NCBI RefSeq assembly: GCF_027595985.1
Contig: NC_073302.1
Location: 171,976,034 to 172,040,033 of the forward strand
Source of the DNA: Sorex araneus
Taxonomy: Eukaryota; Chordata; Mammalia; Eulipotyphla; Soricidae
DNA: 64,000 nt
Direction of reading: 5' to 3'
The first letter of the stretch is position 1; each line of letters starts with the position of its first letter. Below the pieces are notes generated by a model. It ran no database searches. It had not been told where the DNA came from and saw nothing but the letters and a program-made list of their open reading frames with translations. Below are positions 34,920-46,573 of this stretch, piece after piece. The position numbers were made by a program, and so were the translations under genes.

Positions 34920-35818
34920 TATAAGATGCTTTTCTAATTATTAATTAATAACAATCCTCTCTTTATAACTATTCTGTAAAACTCTGACATAATCTGAAAT
35001 TCAGTAGGAATGACAGGTACCCATGAAACTTTCATGTGAAGACTAAATGTATTAGAGAGAAAGAGTACTAGTATTAGTTTTAATCAACTAGTGTTGATAC
35101 CAAAATGCTGTGAGTAATCTAAGATTCAAAGCGCCATTGCTGATTATTACATATTATCCACAAATAATATTAATACTGTTATGCTGGTAACAGAGGCAAT
35201 CAACTACGAAGATGCAGAAGTGAGTTACCAAAAATAGGACTTTTTTCGAAATAGTGTCCAACACTAAATTCTTAAGCTCTGCTGCTCAAACCCAGGACTG
35301 TGTGCATGTGATTCCTGAGCACTTAAGTGAGGCTTGTCTGAATGAAGCTATCTTGTGTCAAATACAAACGGAATTGTGAAGTACTTAGGTTGAGACTTAG
35401 CTCCCACTTGTAGCTCACTCATGTTCTGTTAGACAGTGCTGGTCTGGGAGGTTTGATTTGGAAGCAAAACAAGAATCCACTTTCACCTCCTTTCCATTTC
35501 CCCAGAGAGGGGATGAATTCCAGAGGAGAAAGAAAGGTCTTTACTCCGAGGCACAAGCATAGTTGGGAAGAAAAGAAGAGGGCACCTTCCACCTTTTCAT
35601 TCTCTATCTCCTGTTCTCTAGCTCACACCATGGGCTCCAAAGAGAAAATGTGAAGGCAGAGTGTCCTAGACACTTCACAATTGAACAGTCTTGTTTCTTT
35701 AAACGTTTGTGAAGGAGAAAATAATTTTTTCAGAAAATTCTGGGGATTTGGAATAGGACTGAAAAAACAGAGAGGTTAGAAAACTTTAATGATCTAGTTT
35801 ACCAACCTCTGTGTCGCC
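34920..35818. other. Intergenic stretch
   Basis: No gene recognised; possible SINE scrap at about 35290-35340 (GATTCCTGAGCACTTAAG). Confidence 0.45.
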
Positions 35819-35990
35819 TTTTTTTTTTTTTTTTTTGAGTCACACCCAATGCACAGGGCTTACTCCTGGCTCTGCAGTCAGGAATTACCCCTGGTAGTGC
35901 TCAGGGGACCATATGGGATGCTGGGAATCGAACCCGGGTCTGCTGCGTGCAAGGTAAACAAACTTCCTGCTGTGCTGTTGCTCTAGTCCC
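35819..35990 (-). mobile_element. SINE A, antisense
   Basis: Begins in a T run (the A-tail) and ends TGCTCTAGTCCC. The flanks CCTCTGTGTC (left) and CCTCTGTGCC (right) suggest a TSD of about 10 bp. Confidence 0.92.
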
Positions 35991-36062
35991 GCCTCTGTGC
36001 CATTTAAAAGCCATACTGCATTTTAAGAAACGCAATATATATATCTTAATACACACAATGCT

Positions 36063-36223
36063 GGGGCTGGAGCAATAGCACAGCGGGTAGGGCGTTTGTT
36101 TTGCATGCAGCCAAGCTGGGTTTGATCCCCAGCATCCCATATGGTCCCCTGAGCACCATCAGGAGTGATTTCTGAGTGCATGAGCCAGGAGTGACCCCTG
36201 TGCATTGCTGGGTGACCTAACAA
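36063..36223 (+). mobile_element. SINE A, sense, almost tailless, with perfect TSD
   Basis: Ends GGGTGACCTAACAA with essentially no A-tail, yet flanked by perfect 12-bp ACACACAATGCT (36051-36062 and 36224-36235). Confidence 0.95.
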
Positions 36224-36428
36224 ACACACAATGCTTTTATTATTATTAAAAAAGGAAAGAGGAGGCGTGGATTGGGCTGAGGGTTGAAACAGATAAGGTT
36301 CAAAGAAAGTTTTGCCTGAAATTCAAATCTGAAGGTATTTGAAGTGGTTTTTGCCTCCCTACCACTATCTTCCTGTCTCTTGAACACCCTTCATTAATTC
36401 TGTTTTTTTCTCTTTAGGCTGCTTTACT

Positions 36429-36608
36429 CTTTTTTTTTTTTTTGCTTTTTGGGTCATACCCGACAATGCACAGGGGTTACCCCTGGCTCATGCACTCAGG
36501 AATTACTTCTGGCAGTGCTCAGGGGACCATATGGGATGCTGGGAATCGAACCCCGGTCAGCCTCATGCAAGGCAAATGCCCTACCCCTGTGCTATTGCTC
36601 CAGCCCCC
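36429..36608 (-). mobile_element. SINE A, antisense, young, with 14-bp TSD
   Basis: Near-consensus; T-run tail. TAGGCTGCTTTACT at 36415-36428 and 36609-36622. Confidence 0.97.
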
Positions 36609-36828
36609 TAGGCTGCTTTACTTTTTATATTACTAAGGAAGTGTCAGTTAGTGGAAATTGATTTTTGAATCTGCAGTTGTAGCTGGGATCAACCTATGTT
36701 TTTTTCACTTTGTAATAACCAGCCTTTAAAAATGGGTGATTTATTTTAAAAGAATTCAAATCCTGCCCCTTAAGAGACATTTGCCAAAAGAAGTCATTTT
36801 TTTTTTTTTGGTGGTAGGTTTTTCTTTT

Positions 36829-37400
36829 TCTTTTTTTTAAATTTTCTTTTCTTTTATGTATCACCACGAGGTACAGTTACAGACTTACAAACTTTCATGC
36901 TTACATTTCAGTCATACAATGATTGAGTACCCATCCCTTCAACAGTGCCCATTCTCCACCACCATGACGGAGATGATGGAGATGATCCTAGTATCCCTTG
37001 TACCCCCCAAACCCGCCCAACCCCAATTCTGTGGCAGGCACATTTCCTTTTGCTCTTTCTCTCCTTTTGGGTGTTGTGGTTTGCAATACAGGTATTAAGT
37101 GGCCATCATGTTTGGTCTATAGTCTACTTTCAGCACACATCTCCCATCCCGAGCAGGCTCTCCAAGCACTTGGAGTACTTGGTGGTCCCTTCTCTATCTG
37201 AGCTGGCTTTTCCCTCAGCATGTGAAGCTGGCTTCCAAGCCAGGGGGCAAACCTCCTGGTCTTTTTCTCTACTATCCTTGGGTGTTGGTCTCCCATTCTG
37301 TTACTTTATATTCCACAAATTAGTGCAATCTTTCTATGTCTGTCCCTCTTTTTCTGACTCATTTCACTTAACACAGTACTTTTTCTTACTTCTTTCCTTG
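36829..37400 (-). mobile_element. L1 3' end, antisense
   Basis: Reverse complement of the L1 3'-UTR seen at 5.1-5.56 kb (GAGGTACAGTTACAGACTTA, ACCCATCCCTTCAACAGTGC, GTGGCCATCATGTTTGG), continuing to the L1-typical GACTCATTTCACTTAACAC. It contains an ATGACGGAG/ATGATGGAG-type local expansion near 36963. Confidence 0.85.
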
Positions 37401-37641
37401 ATAAACTCTCTCAGCCCTGAGAACTCCGTTTAATTGTCTGATCTTAGACAGGGATAAATACAGTTTGTCTGTTCTTTCCAGAACATTTGGAGCATGCGTG
37501 ATGATCCTATGCATTTTATTGTTTTGTTTACCTTTTGGGTCCCTATTTTCCTATCTCTTATTTTATCACTTTCAAGTCTTATAACAAATGAAAGGAAAAA
37601 GTATCTTGTCCTAAAGACATGTCTTCTTCTCTACCCACTTT

Positions 37642-37768
37642 TTTATTTTGCAGGGGGCTCACACCCTGCTGTGCTTACGACTTGGGTCCATATGGGGTAT
37701 CAGGGATCAAACCTGGGTTGGCTGCATACAATGCAAGCACCCTACCTACTATACTATTTCTGCAGCCT
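37642..37768 (-). mobile_element. SINE A, antisense
   Basis: GGGGGCTCACACCCTGCTGT…GTCCATATGGGGTATCAGGG…ATACTATTTCTGCAGCC. Confidence 0.82.
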
Positions 37769-37769
37769 C

Positions 37770-38575
37770 TATAAATTCATGATTGAGGGTAGGATGACAT
37801 TTATTAGAGAAGATCTTGGCTGAGAGGAAGCTGTATAGAGACCATTAGGTCACTCTTAAGGACCTTGAGAAGAGCAGAAAGTAGGAGAGGATAAAACAGA
37901 CCAGGATGTGCAAACTAAATCTCCTCACCTCTAGAAATAGTTAAATGTTATGTCCTTTCTGTCTTTGTCTGTCTGCTCTGGGGCTTCTAAATGACCACAT
38001 AGGACTTTAAATCCCTGAGCAGAATTTTCCTGACCTTTGCTCATTTGCTCTTCCTACAGCTCCAGAAGCTGGAGCATTTATGTACTCATGCCTGGGTCAT
38101 TGCATACACATTAAACAGTCTTGGGCCCTAGTTTCAGCTCTTATCAAAATACCAGCCAGGTGATCTCACCTTAGCTGGGAAGAGTTGCTCTTGGTCAATA
38201 GGTGATGTGTGAAAGGAAGGAGTGAGACTCATCTCTTAGTTTTAAACTGATAACCAGGAGTAAGTGAAGGTTAGAGGCAGAAGTTCATCTTTACTCCCTT
38301 CTGAAGATAGTCTTCTACCACCAGGGATAAAAATAAAAAATTTATAAATGAAATTAAAAGTAGCACAGGCACATTGTTGGAGAAAATACCTAAGCCAGGA
38401 GTATATAAAATAAAAAATAAAAATTCTCTTTTATTGCAGATAAAATATTTTACTTAATAAAAAATCTTATCTGTGGTATTGCATAGTAGACGTATCAGAG
38501 ATTGTCACATGCCTGGACCCTATCTAGGACTGAGAAAACCAAAATTTCTGAGAACTAGGACCTGGAGGTGGCTTT
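37770..38575. other. Intergenic stretch without recognisable features
   Basis: Nothing gene-like recognised. Confidence 0.5.
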
Positions 38576-38576
38576 T

Positions 38577-38749
38577 TGTTTTGTTTTGTTTTTGGTTCTC
38601 ACCTGGTTGTTCTCAGGGTGTACTCCTGACTCTGTCTTTATGGACCACTGCAGGACGTGCTCAAGGGACCATATGTGGTGTCAGAGATTAACCAGGGTTG
38701 GCCATGTGCAAGATAAATGACTTTATTCCTCAACTATCTTTCTAGCCCC
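38577..38749 (-). mobile_element. SINE A, antisense
   Basis: GTTTTGTTTTGTTTTTGG tail, TGTACTCCTGACTCTGTC, GACCATATGTGGTGTCAGAG, TCTTTCTAGCCCC. Confidence 0.88.
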
Positions 38750-38826
38750 TGGATGAGTGAATATTTTTAAAAAGCATAGCAGGTAATATATAGTTTGTGT
38801 TGAGAGCCAAAAGTGAACTCAACAAG

Positions 38827-39014
38827 TTTTGTTGTTGTTGTTGTTGTTATTTATTTATTTATTTTTCCTTTGGGGCCACATCAGGTGGTGCTCAATGTTT
38901 ACTCCTGCTCTGTGCTCAGATATCACTCCTGTCAAGGCTCAGGGTAATGTATGTGGTGCTAAGGATTAAACTGGGTCAGCTGTGTACAAGGCAAGCTTTT
39001 GTACTCAAGCCCCA
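38827..39014 (-). mobile_element. SINE A, antisense
   Basis: Tail has become (TTG)n(TTTA)n at 38827-38865; body GTTTACTCCTGCTCTGTGCT, TGTGGTGCTAAGGATTAAAC. Confidence 0.88.
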
Positions 39015-39606
39015 AACTCGGTAGTTTTTGTTAGTGACACGTGAGTGTAAAATTCAGAGTATAACCACCAATTTGTTGTAAGTCCCTGAGCAAGTCCCAC
39101 TAGACACGTTCAGGTACTTAGCAGTCACATATAACTAAAGGTTTCAATATTGGCCAGCAGAGAAGTCAAACACTTTTTGTATAGTAGGAATATCTGTCTT
39201 GTTTATTCTTTCTATTGTGCTTATCTGTAAAATTTGCTTCAGCCAGCCTAAGTTAATTCAGAGAAAATTCAGTTTTAGCTCTGTTCTAGAATCCTCTCTC
39301 CTCAGCAACTTGCTTTGGGGAAGTAAACGGTAGACGTTTTGGAGTGAGCACAGAAGAAAAGGAAATCCATGAACCAGCTCTTCCATAGAGACCTTCCCCC
39401 CACCCCTACCCCACTGTTCTTATATACCTTTAAATGAATTTACCTAGAAGTAAACAAACAAGCAGGAACACCCAATCGATTGTTCAAATAATGATCTTTC
39501 CTCCCATCCCCACCTCACACATGCTGAGGTTTTAGTCCACTTTTCAAGTGAAACATTAACTTTTTCCTGCCCTATTTTTCTGTGCCATAGGTTTTGCTGT
39601 TAAGCT

Positions 39607-39708
39607 GGTGTGTGTGTGTGTGTTTGTGTGTGGTGTGTGTGTGTGTGTGTGTATGTGTGTGTGTGGAGTGTAGGGGGGAGAGAGAGAGAGACAGAGAGAG
39701 AGAGAGAA
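39607..39708. repeat. (TG)n followed by (GA)n microsatellite
   Basis: TG tract 39607-39665 with small interruptions, then GA tract 39677-39708. Confidence 0.95.
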
Positions 39709-39882
39709 TGACAGAGAAAGGGACAGAGATGAAAGAGCTAACATAGTAACCAAAGATGTCAGTGAAAGGACATAGAGAGGATAGGTTTTTATGAATTTAT
39801 TATCTGCAATGTTTAAGATAATTTTTATATTTTACTGCTCTAAAATTCTTTGCTATAATTTTGATTTACCCAGAGTGGATAA

Positions 39883-40118
39883 GAACATACCCTGAAGTCA
39901 GACCTTCTGAATTCAAAACACACTCAAGTACTTACTAGCTGATTCACTGCCTTGGGTAGTTACTTCTCCTTAGGGTCTTTTTTTTTTTTAACTTGCAAAG
40001 TGAAGATAAATGTTAGTACTTATACCTCAAGGATTTTTGCAAGGACTAAATGTGAAAATGCAAATAAAGTCCTTAGTATGAAATCTAACACTGTAAAATG
40101 CTCAACAATTTTTTAAAA
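39883..40118 (+). mobile_element. MIR, near full length, sense
   Basis: Ordered matches: GAAGTCAGACCTTCTGAATT, ACTTACTAGCTGATTCACTG, TAACTTGCAAAGTGAAGATA, AAGGACTAAATGTGAAAATG and AAATGCTCAACAA. A T run (39978-39990) sits inside the core. Confidence 0.8.
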
Positions 40119-40119
40119 A

Positions 40120-41285
40120 GTATTTAAAGAAAAGGTATTTTAGTGTTTAATGATGTTATACTTTAAACTACAGCAATTAGAGATCCATTCCTCACAAGAG
40201 TTAAATCTATTTTCAAATGCAATGCTCTTATTCCTTTGTCATATATTTCGGAATGAGTAGGTCTCTTTGTTTCTCAAAGAATATTTATAGTCTGTGTTAC
40301 ATAAATGTTCCATTTGCTCTCCACTACAGTACTTGTTTAGTTAAGCACAGGCCTGGCAGCTGGGGAAGTGTTAGAGGCTGAAGAGCAAATGTATTGTTGA
40401 TTTGCACTACCATGTGTTAAAAAATTGCTAATATAACCAAGTAGTCTAAAAACAAGAAATTCAGTGGGTTTGGACTGAAAAAAGACCACCAGCTACCTCT
40501 TCAGTTCACTCTGTATTTGTTTTGTCTTCCTGGGGTGATGTTTCTGTTGGCAAAGTTCCTTTATTATTATTTTTTGGATTCACACACATGACAAGTCTTT
40601 TGAGTTTTTTATTATTTAGACGTTTCACACTTTTTTGTTATGTTATGCAGTGTGACATACCTAAGAAAATGAATTCCCCAAAGAGTGGAAAGTGCTACTG
40701 TCTATTTTTAGTAAGGAATCATACTGGTTCATAGACCGGCTTTCCCAGCTGAAATAACATAGCAGATCAGTGTTGTTTGAACACTGGTAATTGCTGAAAG
40801 TTCTCAAACTAGTAAATAGGCTTGATTAGCTGAAATCCAAACAGTAACCCAAATAGACCAGACCACTTTTGATAAGATAAATATCCTACTAACCTTAAAC
40901 ATTCCCTTCGTATTATCTTCTAGTGATAGGAAATATTGACCTAAAAAAAATTAGGCTTTTGGAAAAATTGTTTGTGATATTTGAAACCAAATTAAAGATC
41001 ATTATGTCCAATGAGAAATCCAAGCTTGGAAAAAAGAGAGGGGAAAGTAAGTATTAGCCATGCTGGTATCACATCATCAGCTTCTGAGAATGGAACAATA
41101 AAGATAGAACAACTCATAACAGAACTTCCTTATTTAAAAGATCACATTGTGCCCTGTAACTTAGGTTTGGGCAAATAAAACAAACAGTAATATTTCTAAT
41201 GAGGGAACAATGAGCTTATAATAAAGAAATTTAATATAGATTCTTTATCGACATCTTAGATCTTGAAACTGGAAAACTTCCTAAG

Positions 41286-41286
<1 letters not shown>
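40120..41286. other. Intergenic stretch without recognisable features
   Basis: AT-rich unique DNA; nothing gene-like recognised. Confidence 0.5.
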
Positions 41287-41353
<67 letters not shown>

Positions 41354-41363
41354 ATATATATAT
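41287..41363. repeat. (TA)n microsatellite
   Basis: Long pure TA tract followed by TGTATATATG variants; capable of cruciform extrusion. Confidence 0.95.
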
Positions 41364-41633
41364 CACAGTTTTAATAGCATTTGAAGATTCACAGGAAACA
41401 CAACTCTAAAATTGCTTTCCCCCCACCCCCTCAGTGGGTGATATAGGGGTGGGGAGGTGCTGGAGAGATCCAGAGAGAGGTGTGGCCTCGGGGGCTGGGA
41501 TGCTTTACTTTGTTCCTTAAAAAAGCTAGAGTTCTTGAGGGAGTGGAGATTTCTTTTCAAGTAAAGGGAATGGTTGGCTAAGTAAGTGTAGGAATCTTTG
41601 TTCTAGAGTATTTATATTAAAATTAAGCTTCTC

Positions 41634-41885
41634 TGTAGCACTGTAGCACTGTCATTCCCTAGTTCATCTATTTACTGGAGCGGGAACCAGTAATGTCTCC
41701 ATTGCGAGAATTGTTGCTACTGTTTTTGGCATATCAAATATGCCACGAGGAGCTTGCCAGGCTCTGCTCTGCTGGCAAGATACTCTCGGTAGTTTGCCAG
41801 GCTCTCCAAAAGGGATGGAGGATTCAAACCTGGGTTGTCTGTGTGCAAGGCAAACACCCTACCCGCTGTGCTGTTGCTCCAGGCC
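41634..41885 (-). mobile_element. SINE B, antisense, full length, with TSD
   Basis: Starts with TGTAGCACTGTAGCACTGTC (tail repeats), has GGCATATCAAATATGCC and ends with the reversed tRNA-like head (GTGCTGTTGCTCCAGGCC). AAGCTTCTC flanks it at 41625-41633 and 41886-41894. Confidence 0.93.
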
Positions 41886-41894
41886 AAGCTTCTC

Positions 41895-42040
41895 AGGGCC
41901 ACAGAAATAGTGCTGGGCTGAAGACTGACTCAGTCCTAGCACCTAGCACCTAGCATTCGTTGTTCTATTCCCCAGCACAGACTCCAAAGTAAGTCCTGAG
42001 CACAGTTGGGTGTGGCCCAGTCCCCAACCCCCACAACTTG
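41895..42040 (+). mobile_element. SINE A, sense, diverged
   Basis: GGGCCACAGAAATAGTGCTG…CCCCAGCACAGACTCCAAAG…TGAGCACAGTTGGGTGTGGC. A small (CCTAGCA)n expansion at 41938-41958 replaces part of the B-box region. Confidence 0.75.
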
Positions 42041-42044
42041 CCAA

Positions 42045-42838
42045 ATTAAGCTTCTGTGAAGTATTTTTGAGGTGTTTTATTCAATGATCTTTAGCTTACT
42101 TTAAATGTTGCTGGTGTGAACCAAGCACATTGTTTTAACTCTAGAAGTGGAGTCTGGAACAAGGCAGAAATGACCAAATGTGGTGGTATGTCCACTGTGG
42201 AGAGAGCAGTTTCACAGTGCTACCAGCTCACTTTGTGGGCCCCAATACTGTTGTTGAGGAAGCCTTCTTCTCAGTAAAGCTTTCTTTTTGGCTCAGAAAT
42301 TAAGCAACAAGATGAAGAAAAAATTTTACTATTTTCTTAGCAAGTAGGAATAAAATGAAAGAACACAACTACTAGATCCATAAACTTTGTGACATAGCCT
42401 CTTCTAGTATTTAGTTCTACACTTTAGAAAAGCTTATGCAGCATGTATATGTGTATATATATATGTCAAATACTGCCATATTTGACATATAAACTCACAA
42501 CACTCTTAAAACTTTTTACTTTCTTATGATTGTGGACCTCAAGCACAGAGTTGAGAATAGCCTTGAGGTACCAGAAGAAAACCCAAACAAAAGTATTTCA
42601 GGTAATATTAGGCTTGGCTTCTAGTAAGACTGAGTTAGATCTTACCGAATTCACCTCCACTTAACCGCAAACTTTGGGATTAATAATAACAATGACTGTA
42701 AGAATTATTAGCTGCTATTTGGAGGCATGTGAAGTAAAGAGAAGCAATTAGATTAGAGATCCATACTTGAAGGAAGAGAGAGGAAAATTAAAATAGATCT
42801 AAATATATAAAGCATATATTTAATATAGAATATATAAT
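42045..42838. other. Intergenic stretch without recognisable features
   Basis: AT-rich unique DNA. Confidence 0.5.
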
Positions 42839-43089
42839 CACTGTCACTGTCACTGTCATCCTGTTGCTCATCGATTTGCTCGAGCAGGCACCAATAACAG
42901 CTCCATTGTGAGACTTGTTGTTGCTGTTTTTGGCATTATCGAATATGCCACGGGTAGCTTGCCATGCTATGCCGTGCGGGCGAGATACTCTCGGTAGCTT
43001 GCCAGGCTTTCTGAGAGGGGTGGAGGAATCAAACCCGGGTAGGCTGTGTGTAAGGCAAACACCCTACCACTATGCTATCACTCCAGCCC
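42839..43089 (-). mobile_element. SINE B, antisense, full length
   Basis: Tail CACTGTCACTGTCACTGTCA; stem region GGCATTATCGAATATGCC (one extra base); head GCTATCACTCCAGCCC. Confidence 0.93.
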
Positions 43090-43182
43090 ATGATATATAA
43101 TATATTAATAATATTAATAAATAATTACAACAATAGTACTAATACTATTAATATTATTCTTATTATTGTATTATTAATACAA
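43090..43182. repeat. AT-rich ATTAAT/TAT low-complexity tract
   Basis: Simple ATTAATA-type sequence between two oppositely oriented SINE B copies. Confidence 0.75.
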
Positions 43183-43350
43183 TACCTGTGATGTATTTGA
43201 TATGTCAAAAGCAGAAACAACAATGTGCTCTTCATGTTCCTGGAGTGAGCAGATGCCATTGGGCTACACTAGCACGCCACAGGGACAAATAAAGACGTTA
43301 CTGGCGCCTGCTCGAACAAATCGATGAACAGTGATATACAGTGATACATA
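43183..43350 (+). mobile_element. SINE B, variant subfamily, 5'-truncated, sense
   Basis: Same alternative segment as at 9.3 kb (TGTGCTCTTCATGTTCCTGG, GAGCAGATGCCATTGGG); ends in AGTGATATACAGTGATAC. Confidence 0.85.
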
Positions 43351-44692
43351 TATAAATGCCATATTTATGGGTTGCAAAACTTATTTAAAATGTTATTAAA
43401 ATGACAGCTTCCCTCAAATTAAAAACTTTGGTGCTATTGTAATTGCAACCAAAATAGAAACCTTAGCAGGCTTACAATCCCAATAAAAAAATTCCTAAAA
43501 AAGTTTATTTCAGTATTAGCATCATATGTAATGTTATAACGAATATCCCTTGGTATTATGTAACAAGGGTACTAAACCACTGATATTCTTTATAAAGACT
43601 CAGAACTTCAGTCTAACCATGATGAAGTAAATCCGATAAACCAAATTGAGTGACATTTTACAATAGACCTGACCAGTATCCCTAAGATCAGGAAGGCCTT
43701 AGAAAACAGGGAAGTCTGAGAATTCTCCCAGACCAGAGGATAAGGGAGGCATGGTGGCAGACTCCGGTGTGGGAGTCTAGAATCTAGAGCAAAAGAGAAC
43801 AATCAAGAGAAAACCTCTATGTTCCATAATAGTATAAAATATGGAAGATAAAAATAGAAACATATTCGTACCTTTATTTATCTATGTCTATCCACTTACT
43901 TATCTTTTCAGCTTCTCTCCAAGTCAAAAGTTATTTCACAGTACAAAGTCAATTTTTTTAAAGAAGAAATTAATGAACTCTTCAACAATGTGTGGAAAGA
44001 CAAAGGACAAGACAATTTTGGAAAAGAGGAATGAGATAAACCATCTAATTTGATGATTCAGAAAGCTCCAGTAATCAAGGCTGCCGAGCATTGTGATAAG
44101 GACAGACATGGGAAATTCAGTAATAGATAACCATTTCTATGATCCATTTATTTTCAAATGAATTACCCAATTCATCCAACAAGGGAAAGGGTAGTTCTTT
44201 CAACAAATGATACGAGAATCACTGAATGTCTGTCTGTGTGGAAAACATATAACTGAAAGTTATACCAACCTTGCAGAGAAATCAACATGGATGCTAGACC
44301 TAAAAACAGAAACTAAAGGTATAAAACTCCTTAACAAAATAGGAGCAAATCTTTGTGGAATTGAGTTATGTGAGTGGTTCTTATCTGAGAGTAAGTTTTA
44401 TCCTTCAAGTTATCCTTGGTAATTTTAGGAGACATTTTAAATTTTCACAAGTAAGTGGAACACATGCTGTTAGTACCTAATGACGGGAGGCATGCTGAAT
44501 AAAGTCCTTACTGTAAAGAAGAGCCCTCACTTACTCAGTCCAAAATGTTAGGGAGACAGATGTTGAGAGAGCTTAGGTTTCTCAATCATTAAAGATGTCC
44601 TAGACCACAAAATGAAGAATTGTAAAAAAAAAAAATCAACAAAATAGAAAATATGACCACGTAAAATGTTCATCCTTTAAAAAATAGAAGTG

Positions 44693-44864
44693 AAGAGACT
44701 GGAAAGACAGTGCCAGGAAGAAGGCACTTGCCTTGCATGCAGTATGCCATATGGTCTCCAAACAGTGCCAGGAGTAAGAGAGCCAGTAAAAGAGCTGAGT
44801 GTAGAGCCAGGAGGATGCACTAAGCACTCCTGGGTGTGGCCCTAAAGCCAAAACCAAACGAAAG
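44693..44864 (+). mobile_element. SINE A, sense, nested in old L1
   Basis: GAGACTGGAAAGACAGTGCC…CTTGCCTTGCATGCAG…CCATATGGTCTCC…CTGGGTGTGGCCC. The B-box region is deleted and there is an internal AGAGCCAG duplication. Confidence 0.8.
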
Positions 44865-45027
44865 TACAAGTTAAGAAAATGAAAAGGTACCTCATGCTGG
44901 GAAAAATTAGACAGGTATTTGACAAAAGGCTTGGAATCAGAATATATAAAGAACTTAATGATTTTTTAAAAAACTCCACCCTAATTAAAAATAATTGGCA
45001 AAGGATTTTAGTTCAAAAAAGAACACA

Positions 45028-45124
45028 TGGGCTGCAGAAAGTGACTCTGACAGAGTATGTTCTCTGCATGCACGAGACTCTGGGGTTAATCCTGGTGCAC
45101 CAAACCCAAACCAAACCAAATGCA
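45028..45124 (+). mobile_element. SINE A, sense, short, nested in old L1
   Basis: GGGCTGCAGAAAGTGACTCT…CTGGGGTTAATCCTGG and a CCAAACC-rich tail; most of the body is missing. Confidence 0.55.
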
Positions 45125-45859
45125 AGAATATAATCAGTAAAAATGAAAACATGCTTAATATTCCTACTTGGGGACTTATGCAAATTAAACAAGATCACTA
45201 TACATTTAGTAGAATGGCTACAATTAAAGTTACTGGCAACTCCAACTGTTGACAAAAAATATACAGTTATTGGAACTCTCCTACTTTACCAGTAGTATTG
45301 CAAAAAGACTTACCTACTTGGAAAACAATTTGGCATTGTCTTACATATCATTGGACTTAGCAATCCAATCTCATAGGTATTTGTCCAAGGGAAATGAAAA
45401 TATGTTCATACAAAAATGTAACTGTGATTATTTATATTCACATTATCCAGAAGAGCCTCAAATGAAACTATCCATCAATTGGTTAGAGAATCAAAGGATT
45501 TGTGATACAAACATACTGTGAAATTATATTTGGCAATGAAAAGAACAAAATACTAGTATAGAATGACATGAATTAATTTTTAAAAATATAATAAGATGAA
45601 GGAGTCAGAGAATTGTTTTCTGCTTCAATTTATTCATATGAAATTCTAGGAAATGTAAAACCATAGTGACAGAAAGTACCTCAGGGGTTGCCAAGTCTGT
45701 GTATCAATAGAGAGGATCAACAGTGAAGAGAAAATACTTTAGAGTCATGGAAATAGTTTGTAATTTGATAATGGTGATGATTACAGGATTAGGTAAAATT
45801 ATGAAAAGTCATCAAACTGTACATTTAAAGTGATTAAATGAAGGAGGTATGAAGTCCAT

Positions 45860-46450
45860 GAAAAAAGAACTAAGGTCTGATCAAAATAGGAGGCTTGTGG
45901 GACTTTATAAAACTTCATACTCCAACTCTAGGGAAACTGAAAGTCATCTCACTTTTCATGAGTTTTATCTCGTTAAGGATTCAGGCAGTCATTCTGTTGG
46001 AGTCCTGATCGTAAACAGAAGACAAGTTGCACTGATGAGAACCGCTAGTTATCTGTGCTTCTACAGAAGTTAGCAGGGATCATACATGGGGTTTTGATTT
46101 GATCTGGCCTCTAGCCTCATGAGCCTGACAAATTACCTTCAAGATCTAATCTCAAATAATTGCATTTGTTGATGTATTGAATTATTTATTATTTTTCATC
46201 TGATGCTGCTACAATTGGTGTTTGGGAAATAAAGATTTGGGTCTTGGGATGTTCGATTTTGTATTGTAAATTTCTTGAGCAAATGTTCAACAGATTCTAG
46301 TGTATGGGTGTCAGGATCCATTTTAGTCTAGTTAGGTTTGGTGAAGAGAGTGGATTTTGCAGTTATGTTAAACTCCTTTAGCAATTAAAATTTGACTCTG
46401 TGAAGTAATGATCTTTTTCTTATTCAGATATTTCTGCCATTGAGAGAATA
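45860..46450. other. Intergenic stretch
   Basis: Possibly further old repeat; no gene recognised. Confidence 0.4.
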
Positions 46451-46454
46451 TATA

Positions 46455-46573
46455 TATTTCTCCAAAATTCATATGTGGAATTCCTAATCCACAAATGATT
46501 AGAAGTCAGGGCTTGTGAGATATAATTAGGGCCTGAAAACAGAGGCCTCATGAATGGAATTTGGGCCATTATA
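46455..46573 (+). mobile_element. MaLR (MST/MLT-type) LTR fragment, sense
   Basis: AAATTCATATGTGGAATTCC, GGGCTTGTGAGATATAATTA and GAGGCCTCATGAATGGAATT follow the 5' part of an ERVL-MaLR LTR. It is interrupted at 46574 by the composite insertion. Confidence 0.65.

Larger units (their letters stand above)
43920..45850 (+). mobile_element. Old L1 (L1M-type) ORF2 end and 3' UTR, sense, broken
   Basis: Ordered L1 landmarks: CCAATTCATCCAACAAGGGA then AGTTCTTTCAACAAATGATA (ORF2), ATGCTAGACCTAAAAACAG, AAAATAATTGGCAAAGGATT, TAGAATGGCTACAATTAAAG, ACCTACTTGGAAAACAATTT, TCCATCAATTGGTTAGAGAA, GACAGAAAGTACCTCAGGGG then TTGCCAAG, and ACTGTACATTTAAAGTG. Frames are broken by stops and by two SINE insertions, so it is inactive. 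Confidence 0.85.

Noticed and set aside
36945..37433. 162-codon plus-strand frame
   Set aside because: It is antisense reading of an L1 3' UTR.
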